A stretch of 34,795 nucleotides of DNA, from NCBI GenBank assembly GCA_964568805.1, contig CAZMRW010000041.1:1-34795 (forward strand), read 5' to 3'. Source of the stretch: CAZMRW01 sp964568805 (GTDB lineage Bacteria > Pseudomonadota > Gammaproteobacteria > Methylococcales > Methylomonadaceae). Both the position numbers and the translations under genes were made by a program. Positions 7,946 to 17,001 of the stretch are shown here, piece after piece. The stretch's first letter is position 1; each line of letters opens with the position of its first letter. Under the pieces are notes generated by a model, which worked only from the letters and a program-made list of their open reading frames with translations, ran no database searches and was not told the DNA's origin.

Positions 7946-9316
7946 ATGGATAAGGCGGCGATTTTAACTTCGTTAAAGCATAAGTTATCTCTGGAACCGG
8001 AGAACGCAAAGGCTCTGGTTGTAGGACTTGGCGCAACAGGAATGTCTGTGGCCAATTTCCTGCAAATGCTGGGATTTACATTTGCTATAACCGATAGCCG
8101 CAAAAAACCGCCGCACATAGGCGATTTTTTTCAGCAAATGCCGGATACCCCGGTATTTTTAGGCGGATTCGACGACAGCGCATTTAAGGTTGCAACGCAT
8201 CTGATTGTAAGCCCTGGCGTCTCCTTGAATGAAAAAGCTATTTGCAAGGCAATTGCCGGCGGTACCCGGATTGTGAGCGATATCGATTTATTCGCCTGCT
8301 CCATCGATGTGCCGATTGTTGCAATCACAGGATCCAATGGTAAAAGCACGGTGACCACGCTGGTTGGCGAAATGGCCAAAGCCGCCGGAAAAAACGTGGG
8401 TGTCGGCGGTAATCTCGGCACTCCGGTTTTGGATTTATTGATGCAAAATGCGGAAATGTACGTGCTTGAACTTTCAAGTTTTCAATTGGAACGAACGTCG
8501 GTATTGAATGCGGCGGCAGCAACCGTGCTCAATGTTTCCGCCGATCATTTGGACAGACACGAAAATTTGACTGAGTACGCGAAGGAAAAACAACGGGTTT
8601 TTAACGGCAACGGCGTCATGGTCCTGAATGCGGACGATCCAATCGTCATGGCTATGGCTCAGCCGGGCAGGCAGATGCTGACGTTCTCTATAAAAACCGA
8701 AGCAGATTTTCATCTGCAAATTAAGGGCGGCATCGAATATCTGATGCATAACGGCACAAGTCTGATGCCGATGGCCGACTTGCAACTCGAAGGGAGGCAT
8801 AACACCGCCAATGCTCTGGCTGCCCTCGCTTTAGGCTTTGCTCAGAGCCTGGACGTGCAATCGATGTGTCAGGCCTTGCGCAAGTTCAAAGGCCTGGCGC
8901 ACAGAATGCAGCGCGTTGCGGAAATAAATGGAATTACCTGGGTAAACGATTCAAAAGCGACCAATATCGGCGCTTGTGTGGCGGCTCTCCAGGGCTATGA
9001 CCGAAAAGTGATATTGATTGCCGGCGGCGATGCCAAGGGCGCAGACATGAATGAATTGACGCCCGTTATTAAAGAAAAAGCAAAATGCGTTGTCTTGATG
9101 GGAAAGGACGCCGGGCTTATTGATCAAGCACTGGCTGGCTGTGTGCCGGTTTATTTTGCAGCAAACATGGCGGAAGCGGTCAAGACCGCGGCTGGTCTGG
9201 CCGATGAAGGCGACAGCGTGCTGCTGTCCCCTGCCTGCGCGAGCCTCGACCAGTATAAGAATTATCAGGAGCGAGGAGACAAATTTACCAAAGCGGTACT
9301 GGAGCTGGCGGCATGA
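7946..9316 (+). CDS. murD: UDP-MurNAc-L-alanine:D-glutamate ligase
   Basis: MurD adds D-glutamate to UDP-MurNAc-L-Ala in the cytoplasm. The N-terminal Rossmann-like domain contains VVGLGATGMSVANFL, the central ATPase P-loop is GSNGKS (residues 129-134), and ELSSFQLE, NDSKATN and LLSPACASLDQYKNYQERG are all MurD signatures. The 456-residue length is near the family norm. The stop overlaps the ftsW start in an ATGA, indicating coupled translation. Confidence 0.97.
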   Translation: MDKAAILTSLKHKLSLEPENAKALVVGLGATGMSVANFLQMLGFTFAITDSRKKPPHIGDFFQQMPDTPVFLGGFDDSAFKVATHLIVSPGVSLNEKAICKAIAGGTRIVSDIDLFACSIDVPIVAITGSNGKSTVTTLVGEMAKAAGKNVGVGGNLGTPVLDLLMQNAEMYVLELSSFQLERTSVLNAAAATVLNVSADHLDRHENLTEYAKEKQRVFNGNGVMVLNADDPIVMAMAQPGRQMLTFSIKTEADFHLQIKGGIEYLMHNGTSLMPMADLQLEGRHNTANALAALALGFAQSLDVQSMCQALRKFKGLAHRMQRVAEINGITWVNDSKATNIGACVAALQGYDRKVILIAGGDAKGADMNELTPVIKEKAKCVVLMGKDAGLIDQALAGCVPVYFAANMAEAVKTAAGLADEGDSVLLSPACASLDQYKNYQERGDKFTKAVLELAA

Positions 9317-10488
9317 ACACATCAGGCAAATCGGGTCAAAATCGGCGGTTTCATTTCGATCCTCTGCTGCTTGTCGTGTGTTCGGGTTTATTACTTATCG
9401 GCTACGTTATGGTGTCATCCGCGTCGCTGCATTTAGGCGTAAAACACGCAAATGATTCATTGCATTATCCGGTCAGGCAGATGGTACATATCGGATTGGG
9501 CCTGTTTCTGGGGTTGCTGGTCGCCGCAGTTCCGATGCGCTATTGGCAAGAAAAAGGCCTTTGGCTATTTATCGCGGGCATAGCGTTGTTGATCCTGGTT
9601 TTGGTGCCGGGACTCGGCGTTAAGGTTAACGGCAGTACACGTTGGCTATCGTTAGGAGGGCTGAGGATTCAGGTTTCCGAGCTGGTCAAGTTCTTTGCCG
9701 TCATCTTTATGGCGGGCTACATTACCAGGCATCAGAAATTATTGCGGGATTCGGCTTTTGGTTTGATAAAGCCCTTATGTTTGTTTTTTGCAGCTTCCCT
9801 GCTGTTGCTACTGGAGCCTGATTTGGGATCGGCAGTGGTCATTGTGATCATTGCCATGGGCATGATGTTTCTGGCGGGCGCGCGCCTGCTGAGTTTTTTC
9901 GTGCTGTTGTCGCTAGTGGCGGTGCTTGGCGTTTTGCTGGCGTATTTGGAGCCTTATCGATGGGAAAGGGTAATCAGTTATAGAAATCCCTGGGCGGATC
10001 CGGAAAAATCCGGATTTCAGCTGGTGCAGGCGCTGATTTCATTCGGACGCGGCGAATGGTTCGGCGTAGGCATAGGCAGTGGCGTGCAAAAACTGTTTTA
10101 TTTGCCCGAAGCTCACACCGATTTTCTCTTTTCGGTGATCGCTGAAGAACTGGGGTTAATGGGTGTTATAACCGTTATCAGTTTATTTGCTTTGCTGATA
10201 TGGCGTACCTTTGCGATTGCCAGGGCTGCAGAACAGGCAGGTCAGCAATTTGCAGCGTTTATTGCCTATGGATTGAGTATCTGGTTTGGTTTTCAGTCAT
10301 TCGTCAATATGGGGGTTAATATGGGGCTATTGCCGACCAAAGGCTTGACCTTGCCGTTGATGAGCTATGGCGGCGGCAGCATGATGATCATGTGTTGTGC
10401 CGTCGGCTTGTTGTTTCGCGTCCATAACGAAACGGCAGAAATCAATGCCGGCATACCGAAAGGAAAGGCGAAATGGGCAAACGCATAA
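9313..10488 (+). CDS. ftsW: Septal peptidoglycan glycosyltransferase FtsW
   Basis: FtsW is a SEDS-family polytopic protein that polymerises lipid II at the septum together with FtsI. The 391 residues contain about ten membrane segments. SEDS signatures visible are VNGSTRWLSLG, LEPDLGSAVV, PEAHTDFLFSVIAEELG and GLLPTKGLTLPLMSYGGGS. The N-terminal cytoplasmic tail (about 15 residues, basic) precedes the first membrane segment. It overlaps murD by 4 nt and murG by 16 nt, so the three are tightly coupled. Confidence 0.97.
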   Translation: MNTSGKSGQNRRFHFDPLLLVVCSGLLLIGYVMVSSASLHLGVKHANDSLHYPVRQMVHIGLGLFLGLLVAAVPMRYWQEKGLWLFIAGIALLILVLVPGLGVKVNGSTRWLSLGGLRIQVSELVKFFAVIFMAGYITRHQKLLRDSAFGLIKPLCLFFAASLLLLLEPDLGSAVVIVIIAMGMMFLAGARLLSFFVLLSLVAVLGVLLAYLEPYRWERVISYRNPWADPEKSGFQLVQALISFGRGEWFGVGIGSGVQKLFYLPEAHTDFLFSVIAEELGLMGVITVISLFALLIWRTFAIARAAEQAGQQFAAFIAYGLSIWFGFQSFVNMGVNMGLLPTKGLTLPLMSYGGGSMMIMCCAVGLLFRVHNETAEINAGIPKGKAKWANA

Positions 10489-11528
10489 TCATTATGGCTG
10501 GAGGTACCGGCGGGCATGTATTTCCTGCATTGGCGGTAGCTCAGTCGCTATTGGAAAAAGGCTGGCAGGTCAGTTGGCTGGGTACGAAAAAGGGCCTGGA
10601 AAGCAGGATTGTTCCCGAAAATGGCATTGAAATCGACTGGCTATCCGTTGCCGGCTTTCGAGGCAAGGGATTGATTGCGAAAATTACCGCCGTCTTCGGT
10701 TTGGCAACGGCCTGCTTCCAGTCGGCGAAAATATTGCAACAGCGAAAACCCGACGTGGTATTGGGCTTGGGCGGATTTACCGCTGGTCCCGGCGGTTTGA
10801 TGGCAAAATTGCTGGGTATACCCTTGGTTATCCATGAACAGAATCGGGTTCCCGGAACCACCAACCGCTTATTGGCAAAATTTGCCGATAAGGTCCTGGA
10901 AGCGTTTCCGGATAGTTTTGCTAAAAAAATCAAAGCAGTCTGTACGGGAAATCCGTTAAGAAAAAATTTTTTGACGGCACCAGACAAGGTCAATAAACAA
11001 TGGGGGCCTAGGATCAAGATATTGGTGTTTGGCGGCAGTCAGGGCGCTAAGGCGCTCAATGAAATCGTTCCTGAAGCGATGTCGCTCCTGGCCGATGTCG
11101 AGGTACGCCATCAAACCGGGGCCGCCATGTGTCAGCAGGTTGCCGACAGATATAAAGAGCTATCGGTTGATGCAGAGACGATCGCTTTTATTGACGATAT
11201 GGTACAAGCCTATCTATGGGCCGATTTGGTGATTTGCAGATCCGGCGCAATGACGGTCAGTGAAATTGCCGCCATGGGCTTGCCTGCCATTTTTATACCC
11301 TTGCCGGGAGCGATAGACGATCATCAGGTTGCCAATGCCAGGTTTTTGGCCGATATAGGCGCGGCCACGATATTACTGCAGCAAAACCTGAACCCCGAAT
11401 CATTGGCTGAAACAATCAATAAGGTACGAAATCAATTGGCAAAAATGGCAACAAGGGCTAAACAATGTGCACGCCTGGATGCGACAGAAATTGTAGCCGG
11501 TTACTGCATAGCCGAGGCAGGCTTATGA
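10473..11528 (+). CDS. murG: Lipid II synthase MurG (GlcNAc transferase)
   Basis: MurG is a peripheral inner-membrane GT-B glycosyltransferase that adds GlcNAc to lipid I, forming lipid II. The N-domain glycine loop MAGGTGGHVFPALA (about residues 8-21), HEQNRVPGTTNR, the C-domain loop GGSQGAKALNE, and the UDP-GlcNAc-binding region CRSGAMTVSEIAAMGLP and DDHQVANA are all conserved. The length of 351 is typical. The start lies inside the 3' end of ftsW, and its TGA overlaps the murC ATG. Confidence 0.97.
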   Translation: MGKRIIIMAGGTGGHVFPALAVAQSLLEKGWQVSWLGTKKGLESRIVPENGIEIDWLSVAGFRGKGLIAKITAVFGLATACFQSAKILQQRKPDVVLGLGGFTAGPGGLMAKLLGIPLVIHEQNRVPGTTNRLLAKFADKVLEAFPDSFAKKIKAVCTGNPLRKNFLTAPDKVNKQWGPRIKILVFGGSQGAKALNEIVPEAMSLLADVEVRHQTGAAMCQQVADRYKELSVDAETIAFIDDMVQAYLWADLVICRSGAMTVSEIAAMGLPAIFIPLPGAIDDHQVANARFLADIGAATILLQQNLNPESLAETINKVRNQLAKMATRAKQCARLDATEIVAGYCIAEAGL

Positions 11529-12961
11529 ATTTTCCAAATATCCAAATGCCAACTCAGGCCTTAGGCAAAATCGATCGCATCCATTTTGTCGGTATCGGCG
11601 GCACCGGCATGAGCGGAATCGCCGAGGTCTTATCCAACCTGGGCTATCAGGTCTCGGGTTCGGACATTAAAGCCAGTGCGGTGACGCAAAGATTAGCTGA
11701 ATTAGGCGTCAGCATCACCATCGGGCATCATCGGGAGAATATCAAGGAGGTCGATGTTGTCGTCGTGTCCAGCGCGGTCGACCGCAGCAATGATGAAGTC
11801 GATGAGGCCTATATCAACCGGATACCGGTGATACCGAGGGCGGAAATGCTGGCAGAACTGATGCGGTTCAGATTCGGCATAGCCGTTGCCGGCACCCATG
11901 GCAAAACGACGACAACGAGTCTGGTCGCGAGCATGCTGGCCGAAGGCGGCCTCGATCCTACTTTTGTGATTGGGGGACGCTTAAATAGCGCCGGCAGTAA
12001 CGCCAAACTGGGTTTGGGCCATTATCTGGTCGCCGAAGCCGACGAGAGCGATGCGTCATTTTTATATTTGCAGCCCATGATATCGGTGGTCACCAATATT
12101 GATCAGGATCATATGGCGACCTATCAAGGCAGTTATCAGCGTTTAAAGGATACGTTTATCGAGTTTCTGCACCATTTACCGTTCTATGGAATGGCGGTCA
12201 TGTGCCTGGACGATAAAGGCGTCAGGGAAATTCTACCGCAACTGTCGAAACCGGTAACGACTTACGGCGTCCACGAGGATGCTGATGTCCGTGCGGTGAA
12301 TATTGAACAGAAAGGCATGCATACTACATTTACCGTATTGCGGAGAGGCGATCATCCGCCACTGCCGGTGACCTTAAATATGCCCGGATGGCATAACATG
12401 CTCAACTCACTGGCAGCAATCAGCGTTGCGACCAGTATAGGCATAGCAGATAGTGCGATCGTCGCCAGTTTGGGGGCCTTTAAAGGCGTGGGCAGACGTT
12501 TTCAACTCAATGGCGATCTTTTGCTGGAAATGGGCAAACTGACCCTGGTCGATGATTACGGTCATCATCCCCGCGAAATTGAAGCGACGCTTGAGGCATT
12601 GCGGCAAGCGTGGCCGGATCGCCGTTCGATTATCGTGTTCCAGCCGCACCGCTACACGCGGACCCGGGATTTATTTGAAGATTTTGTTCGCGTGTTGTCG
12701 ACAGTTGACGTACTGATTTTGATGGATGTTTATTCGGCAGGTGAAGCCAGAATTCCTGGCGCCGACGGACGGGCATTAAGCCGGGCAATCCGTATCAGAG
12801 GCCAGGTTGATCCCGTATTCGTCGAAAACTGGGAAGAATTGCCCCAAATTTTGGCAGGCATAGTAAAAGACGACGACGTCATCTTAACGATGGGCGCCGG
12901 TAATGTCGGCCAGATAGCAACTCAACTGCCGCAATTGTTAACGGAAGCGTTGGCAAAATGA
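11525..12961 (+). CDS. murC: UDP-MurNAc:L-alanine ligase
   Basis: MurC adds the first stem-peptide residue, L-Ala, to UDP-MurNAc. I chose the ATG at 11525, which overlaps the murG stop (ATGA) and gives a 478-residue protein beginning MNFPNIQ. An upstream in-frame GTG at 11465 would add 20 residues translated from inside murG that look non-native. Evidence: IHFVGIGGTGMSGIAEVL near the N-terminus, P-loop GTHGKT (residues 123-128), EADESDASFL, and the C-domain DDYGHHPREI and FQPHRYTRT. murB follows. Confidence 0.96.
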   Translation: MNFPNIQMPTQALGKIDRIHFVGIGGTGMSGIAEVLSNLGYQVSGSDIKASAVTQRLAELGVSITIGHHRENIKEVDVVVVSSAVDRSNDEVDEAYINRIPVIPRAEMLAELMRFRFGIAVAGTHGKTTTTSLVASMLAEGGLDPTFVIGGRLNSAGSNAKLGLGHYLVAEADESDASFLYLQPMISVVTNIDQDHMATYQGSYQRLKDTFIEFLHHLPFYGMAVMCLDDKGVREILPQLSKPVTTYGVHEDADVRAVNIEQKGMHTTFTVLRRGDHPPLPVTLNMPGWHNMLNSLAAISVATSIGIADSAIVASLGAFKGVGRRFQLNGDLLLEMGKLTLVDDYGHHPREIEATLEALRQAWPDRRSIIVFQPHRYTRTRDLFEDFVRVLSTVDVLILMDVYSAGEARIPGADGRALSRAIRIRGQVDPVFVENWEELPQILAGIVKDDDVILTMGAGNVGQIATQLPQLLTEALAK

Positions 12962-13046
12962 GCAAGCGAGTGTGCACTGGAACGGCGAGGTGCAGACGAT
13001 ACAAGGGATTGATTCTTTTGCGTTTGGCCATGCGACATTAACAATT

Positions 13047-13955
13047 ATGGCTGCATCAAATTATGAAATGAAAGGACGCATGCTGATCAATGAGCCCCTG
13101 GCGAAATACACCAGTTGGCGGGTCGGAGGGCCTGCTGACCGGATGTATATCCCATTTGACAAGCAGGATCTGATTGAATTCATGAAACATCTGCCTGCTG
13201 TCGAACCGGTGTTCTGGATGGGCTTAGGCAGCAATTTACTGGTCAGGGACGGCGGCATTCGAGGAACTGTGATCAACACTAAAGGGCGCCTGAAACAGCT
13301 CAAAATGACTGAATCGGGAACAATATATGCGGAGGCCGGCGTGCCTTGTGCCCATGTCGCTCGCTTTTGCGGGGATCAGGGCTTGATCGGTGCGGAATTT
13401 TTAGCCGGCATACCGGGAACAATGGGCGGTGCGCTCAAAATGAATGCCGGAGCCTTCGGTGGCGAAACCTGGGACATTGTAACCGGTGTGGAGATGATTA
13501 CGGCATCCGGACAAGTGACGGTGAGAAAAAAGGAACAGTTCGATATCGGTTATCGATCGGTGAAAGGGTTTGAAAATGAATGGTTTTTGTCTGCAAATCT
13601 GAAATTGGCAAAGGGTGATGCGGTGACCAGTCAGCAGAAAATAAAGGAACTATTAGAAAAGCGGGGTAAGACTCAGCCGACCAACCAACCCAGTTGCGGT
13701 TCGGTATTCAAAAACCCCAACGGAGATTTTGCCGCACGGCTAATAGAACAGGCAGGCCTGAAAGGTTATGCATTAGGCGGTGCAAGCGTATCCGAGAAAC
13801 ATGCCAATTTTATTGTGAATACCGGCAATGCGTCGGCGTCGGATATTGAAGCTTTAATTAAATTTGTTCAACTAAAAGTTCAAGAACTATACGGAATCGT
13901 TTTACAGACGGAAGTTTGCATGGTTGGAGAAAAATGTGAGGTCATGAGTGTTTAG
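13047..13955 (+). CDS. murB: UDP-N-acetylenolpyruvoylglucosamine reductase
   Basis: MurB is the FAD enzyme that reduces UDP-GlcNAc-enolpyruvate to UDP-MurNAc. The FAD_binding_4 region contains YTSWRVGGPAD, MGLGSNLLVRDGG and AGIPGTMGGALKMNAGAFG, with the C-domain NQPSCGSVFKNP and GGASVSEKHANF. The compact form and early NEPLAKYTSWRVGG resemble type II MurB rather than the longer E. coli type. The start is uncertain: GTG at 12972 (327 aa), ATG 13047 (302 aa, chosen so the usual 10-18 residues precede NEPLA), ATG 13068, or ATG 13080, which has the best ribosome site (AAAGGA). The stop overlaps ddlB by 8 nt. Confidence 0.9.
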   Translation: MAASNYEMKGRMLINEPLAKYTSWRVGGPADRMYIPFDKQDLIEFMKHLPAVEPVFWMGLGSNLLVRDGGIRGTVINTKGRLKQLKMTESGTIYAEAGVPCAHVARFCGDQGLIGAEFLAGIPGTMGGALKMNAGAFGGETWDIVTGVEMITASGQVTVRKKEQFDIGYRSVKGFENEWFLSANLKLAKGDAVTSQQKIKELLEKRGKTQPTNQPSCGSVFKNPNGDFAARLIEQAGLKGYALGGASVSEKHANFIVNTGNASASDIEALIKFVQLKVQELYGIVLQTEVCMVGEKCEVMSV

Positions 13956-14871
13956 AAAACCTGAAGAATTTGGGCGTGTTGCCGTCCTAATGGGCGGAAC
14001 TGCCGCTGAAAGACCGGTCTCTTTACGAAGCGGCGCAGCCGTTTACAACGCATTAAAACGCAAGGGCGTGGATGCGGTCAGTATCGATGTCACCGGAAAT
14101 CCTATCGATGCGCTTGCCGGACAAAAGGTAGACCGGGTATTTAATATCATCCATGGACGCGGTGGTGAGGACGGCGTATTACAGGGCGTGCTGGAGGCCA
14201 TGACGATTCCCTACACCGGCAGCGGCGTTATGGCGTCGGCCTTGAGTATGGATAAGCTGCGCACCAAGTTGTGCTGGCAAGGTTATGGACTGGTTACACC
14301 CAAGTGGCATCTGTTGAATGACGAATCGGATATCGATACCTGTATAGATAAACTGGGTTTTCCGGTGATTGTCAAACCGGCCCAGGAAGGCTCAAGCATC
14401 GGAATGAGCAAGGCGAGAAACAGGGATGAATTGGTCAAGGCATTAGCTCTGGCGGCATCCTATCGCTGCGATGTCTATGCAGAAGCCTGGGTTACCGGCA
14501 AGGAATATACCGTTGCGATATTAAATGGCGAGGCATTGCCGATTATTCGTCTGGAAACCCCTAATGAATTCTATGACTATGAAGCCAAATACAATGCGAC
14601 AACCACCCAATATCATTGTCCTTGCGGACTGAGTCAGGATCATGAACTGCAATTACGGAAGCTTGCGGTAACAGCAGGCAAAGTGGTTGGTGTAAAAGGC
14701 TGGGCCAGAGTCGATGTATTTGTTGATGATGCCGGCCAATCGCAGCTCATCGAAATTAATACGGTTCCCGGAATGACGGATCATAGCCTCGTACCGATGG
14801 CGGCAAAACAGGCCGGTATCGAATTCGAGGATTTAGTCTGGCGTATCTTGGAAACCAGTTTACCTGATTGA
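13948..14871 (+). CDS. ddlB: D-alanine--D-alanine ligase
   Basis: Ddl condenses two D-Ala for use by MurF. It is an ATP-grasp protein of 307 residues with VAVLMGGTAAER at the N-terminus, HGRGGEDGVLQG, PYTGSGVMASALSMDK, VKPAQEGSSIGMSK, FYDYEAKY and the C-terminal Mg site EINTVPGMTDHSLVP. The catalytic Glu of the GGTxAE loop is kept, but the residue two further on, usually Glu (EREVSL), is Pro here (ERPVSL). The start is GTG with GAGG 6 nt upstream, inside the end of murB. A 101-nt gap separates it from ftsQ. Confidence 0.96.
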   Translation: MFRKPEEFGRVAVLMGGTAAERPVSLRSGAAVYNALKRKGVDAVSIDVTGNPIDALAGQKVDRVFNIIHGRGGEDGVLQGVLEAMTIPYTGSGVMASALSMDKLRTKLCWQGYGLVTPKWHLLNDESDIDTCIDKLGFPVIVKPAQEGSSIGMSKARNRDELVKALALAASYRCDVYAEAWVTGKEYTVAILNGEALPIIRLETPNEFYDYEAKYNATTTQYHCPCGLSQDHELQLRKLAVTAGKVVGVKGWARVDVFVDDAGQSQLIEINTVPGMTDHSLVPMAAKQAGIEFEDLVWRILETSLPD

Positions 14872-14913
14872 TTTAGGCCTTTGTTGTACTGAATAAGTTA
14901 TATATCGATATCC

Positions 14914-14973
14914 ATGAAGTTGCGAGATTACTTACGGAAAACAGATGCAGAACCAGTATCGGGTATTGAGTAA
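14914..14973 (+). CDS. Possible 19-aa leader ORF before ftsQ, or displaced FtsQ N-terminus
   Basis: An ATG at 14914 opens a 19-codon frame (MKLRDYLRKT, then DAEPVSGIE) whose TAA overlaps the ftsQ ATG as TAATG. It lies in the only sizeable gap inside the cluster. Its basic, hydrophilic character is what one expects of the short cytoplasmic tail that FtsQ proteins carry before their membrane anchor, and which the called FtsQ lacks. So this may be a coupled leader peptide, or the true FtsQ N-terminus displaced by one base through a frameshift or sequence error. No clear Shine-Dalgarno precedes it. It could also be chance. Confidence 0.35.
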   Translation: MKLRDYLRKTDAEPVSGIE

Positions 14974-15713
14974 TGCAGGCTTTGAAGCTATTGGCGACTT
15001 TGTTGCTGCTGGGAGGAGTTCTATGGATCTACGGTTATAAGATTAAAAAATATGGGATTGACGCTATTCCGATCAAATATGTAAGAACCGAAGGCGTATT
15101 TCAGTACCTGAGTAAAGATGAAATCAAGACGGCCTTACGGCCTTTGGTGAAAACCGGTATTTTAGCGGCGGATATGCAAGCGATACATGACGCTGTTGCA
15201 AAATTGCCCTGGGTGGAAACGGTTTCGGTCAAACGGGTCTGGCCGGATGCAATCGATATAAAGGTGCATGAAAAAAAACCCTATGTACGCTGGGGAACGG
15301 ACAGTTTGATCAACGAACAGGGCATCATTTTCACGCCAAACAACATGGAACAATTTCAGGCGCTGACATTGCTGATAGGCCCGGATAAGCAACAAAAAAA
15401 AGCGCTGGAAATTATGAAGGGTGTAAAAACGGCATTAGCGGATCAGTCACTGGAGATGGCGGAGTTCACCATCAATGATCGGTGGTCGTGGAAAATTAAA
15501 TTGGCGACAGGTATGGACATCTTGCTTGGAAGAAATGACCAATTAAAAAAATTGCAGCGTTTTCTGAGAACTCTTCCCTTATTAGGACGGGAACGGGTCG
15601 ATGCAATAGCCGTTGTTGATTTGAGATACCCTAACGGATATGCGGTTTCATGGAAGCCTGACAGCGAGAAAATTGATTGGGTAAAAATTGCAAACCCGAA
15701 ACAAACAAGATAG
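14973..15713 (+). CDS. ftsQ: Cell division protein FtsQ
   Basis: FtsQ is the bitopic divisome protein that binds FtsB/FtsL. The 246 residues show an N-terminal membrane segment (about 3-20), a POTRA domain (about 34-105: YVRTEGVFQYLSKDEI, then LPWVETVSVKRVWPDAIDIKV and HEKKPYVRWG) and the FtsQ beta domain (ending LRYPNGYAVSWK). The cytoplasmic tail before the anchor is only about four residues, which is unusually short, and basic residues lie after the anchor (YKIKKYG). An in-frame TGA at 14967 prevents any extension in this frame; see the 19-codon ORF directly upstream. Confidence 0.92.
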   Translation: MQALKLLATLLLLGGVLWIYGYKIKKYGIDAIPIKYVRTEGVFQYLSKDEIKTALRPLVKTGILAADMQAIHDAVAKLPWVETVSVKRVWPDAIDIKVHEKKPYVRWGTDSLINEQGIIFTPNNMEQFQALTLLIGPDKQQKKALEIMKGVKTALADQSLEMAEFTINDRWSWKIKLATGMDILLGRNDQLKKLQRFLRTLPLLGRERVDAIAVVDLRYPNGYAVSWKPDSEKIDWVKIANPKQTR

Positions 15714-15746
15714 GCAACCAGAGAAAGCGAAAACGAGTAAAAAATA

Positions 15747-16973
15747 ATGGCAAAAAAAACAGAACGAAATTTGATAGTTGGATTAGATATTGGCACAACC
15801 AAGGTTGCCGCAATCGTGGGCGAACTTACCAGCGACGGCAATATTGAAGTCATCGGGATCGGTTCGACGCCTTCGCGAGGGCTAAAGAAAGGTGTGGTTG
15901 TCAATTTGGAATCGACAGTCAATTCGATACAGAGGGCGATAGAAGAAGCTGAATTGATGGCGGGTTGCCAGATCAAGTCGGTTTTTGCCGGCATAGCGGG
16001 CAGTCACATCAGAAGCCTTAATTCACATGGCATCGTCGCGATTAAAGATAAAGAAGTCACCCAGTACGATATTGACAGAGTCATCGATTCGGCAAGAGCG
16101 GTTGCTATTCCGGCTGATCAGAAAATATTGCACATCTTGCCACAGGAATTTGTGATTGATCTTCAGGAAGGTATTAAAGAACCCATCGGCATGTCGGGAA
16201 TCCGCCTCGAAGCAAAAGTGCATATGGTAACCAGCAGCGTCAGCGCCCAGCAAAATATCATCAAATGCATCAGACGATGCGGGCTCGAGGTCGATGATAT
16301 TGTTCTCGAACAACTGGCGTCGTGCACGTCCGTACTGACCGAAGATGAAAAGGAATTGGGCGTCTGTTTGATTGATATAGGCGGAGGGACGACGGATATA
16401 GCCATTTTCGTCGAAGGCGCAATCAAACACACCGCGGTAATTCCGATCGCGGGAGACCAGGTAACCAACGATATAGCCGTCGCCTTGCGTACTCCCACAG
16501 TCAATGCGGAAGACATAAAGAGAAAACATGCGTGTGCCTTAACGCAATTGGCCAGCGTCGAGGGAACTATTGAAGTACCCAGCATCGGCGACCGGGCACC
16601 GCGGAAAATATCAACACAAAATCTGGCCGAGATAATAGAGCCGCGTTATGAGGAACTGATGTTGCTGGTGCAGTCGGAGCTTAGACGCAGCGGCTATGAA
16701 GATTTGATTGCCGCCGGCATTGTCTTGACCGGCGGCAGTTCAAAGGTAATGGGATTGATAGAATTGGCGGAAGAGATTTTCCATATGCCGGTGCGGATGG
16801 GTGTGCCACAAAATGTGACAGGGCTATCTGAAGTGGTAAAAAATCCGATTCATTCCACTGGAGTTGGTTTGTTGATGTATGGAAGAGAGCATCAAAATTT
16901 AGGAAAAAGTGTAGATTTTGAGGGCGCTGGATGGCTCTCAAAAATGAAAAATTGGTTTCAAGGTAATTTTTGA
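15747..16973 (+). CDS. ftsA: Cell division protein FtsA
   Basis: FtsA is an actin-like ATPase that tethers FtsZ to the membrane and recruits later divisome proteins. The 408 residues carry the phosphate-1 loop VGLDIGTTKVAAIVGE, the SHS2/1C subdomain region (about 85-165), phosphate-2 loop LIDIGGGTTDIAIF and adenosine loop GIVLTGGSSKVMGL. The extreme C-terminus, WLSKMKNWFQGNF, is the expected amphipathic membrane-targeting helix. A 33-nt gap follows ftsQ and a 28-nt gap precedes ftsZ. Confidence 0.97.
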   Translation: MAKKTERNLIVGLDIGTTKVAAIVGELTSDGNIEVIGIGSTPSRGLKKGVVVNLESTVNSIQRAIEEAELMAGCQIKSVFAGIAGSHIRSLNSHGIVAIKDKEVTQYDIDRVIDSARAVAIPADQKILHILPQEFVIDLQEGIKEPIGMSGIRLEAKVHMVTSSVSAQQNIIKCIRRCGLEVDDIVLEQLASCTSVLTEDEKELGVCLIDIGGGTTDIAIFVEGAIKHTAVIPIAGDQVTNDIAVALRTPTVNAEDIKRKHACALTQLASVEGTIEVPSIGDRAPRKISTQNLAEIIEPRYEELMLLVQSELRRSGYEDLIAAGIVLTGGSSKVMGLIELAEEIFHMPVRMGVPQNVTGLSEVVKNPIHSTGVGLLMYGREHQNLGKSVDFEGAGWLSKMKNWFQGNF

Positions 16974-17001
16974 TTTTTTTAGTTTAAATGGGGCAGCGGC
17001 A

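Noticed and set aside
11465..11524. 20-residue N-terminal extension of MurC from an upstream GTG
   Set aside because: It lies wholly within murG, has no ribosome site and reads unlike a MurC N-terminus; the ATGA overlap at 11525 is the natural start.
15443..15994. Minus-strand 183-codon frame across ftsQ-ftsA
   Set aside because: It is antisense to two well recognised genes and shows no domain; a composition shadow.
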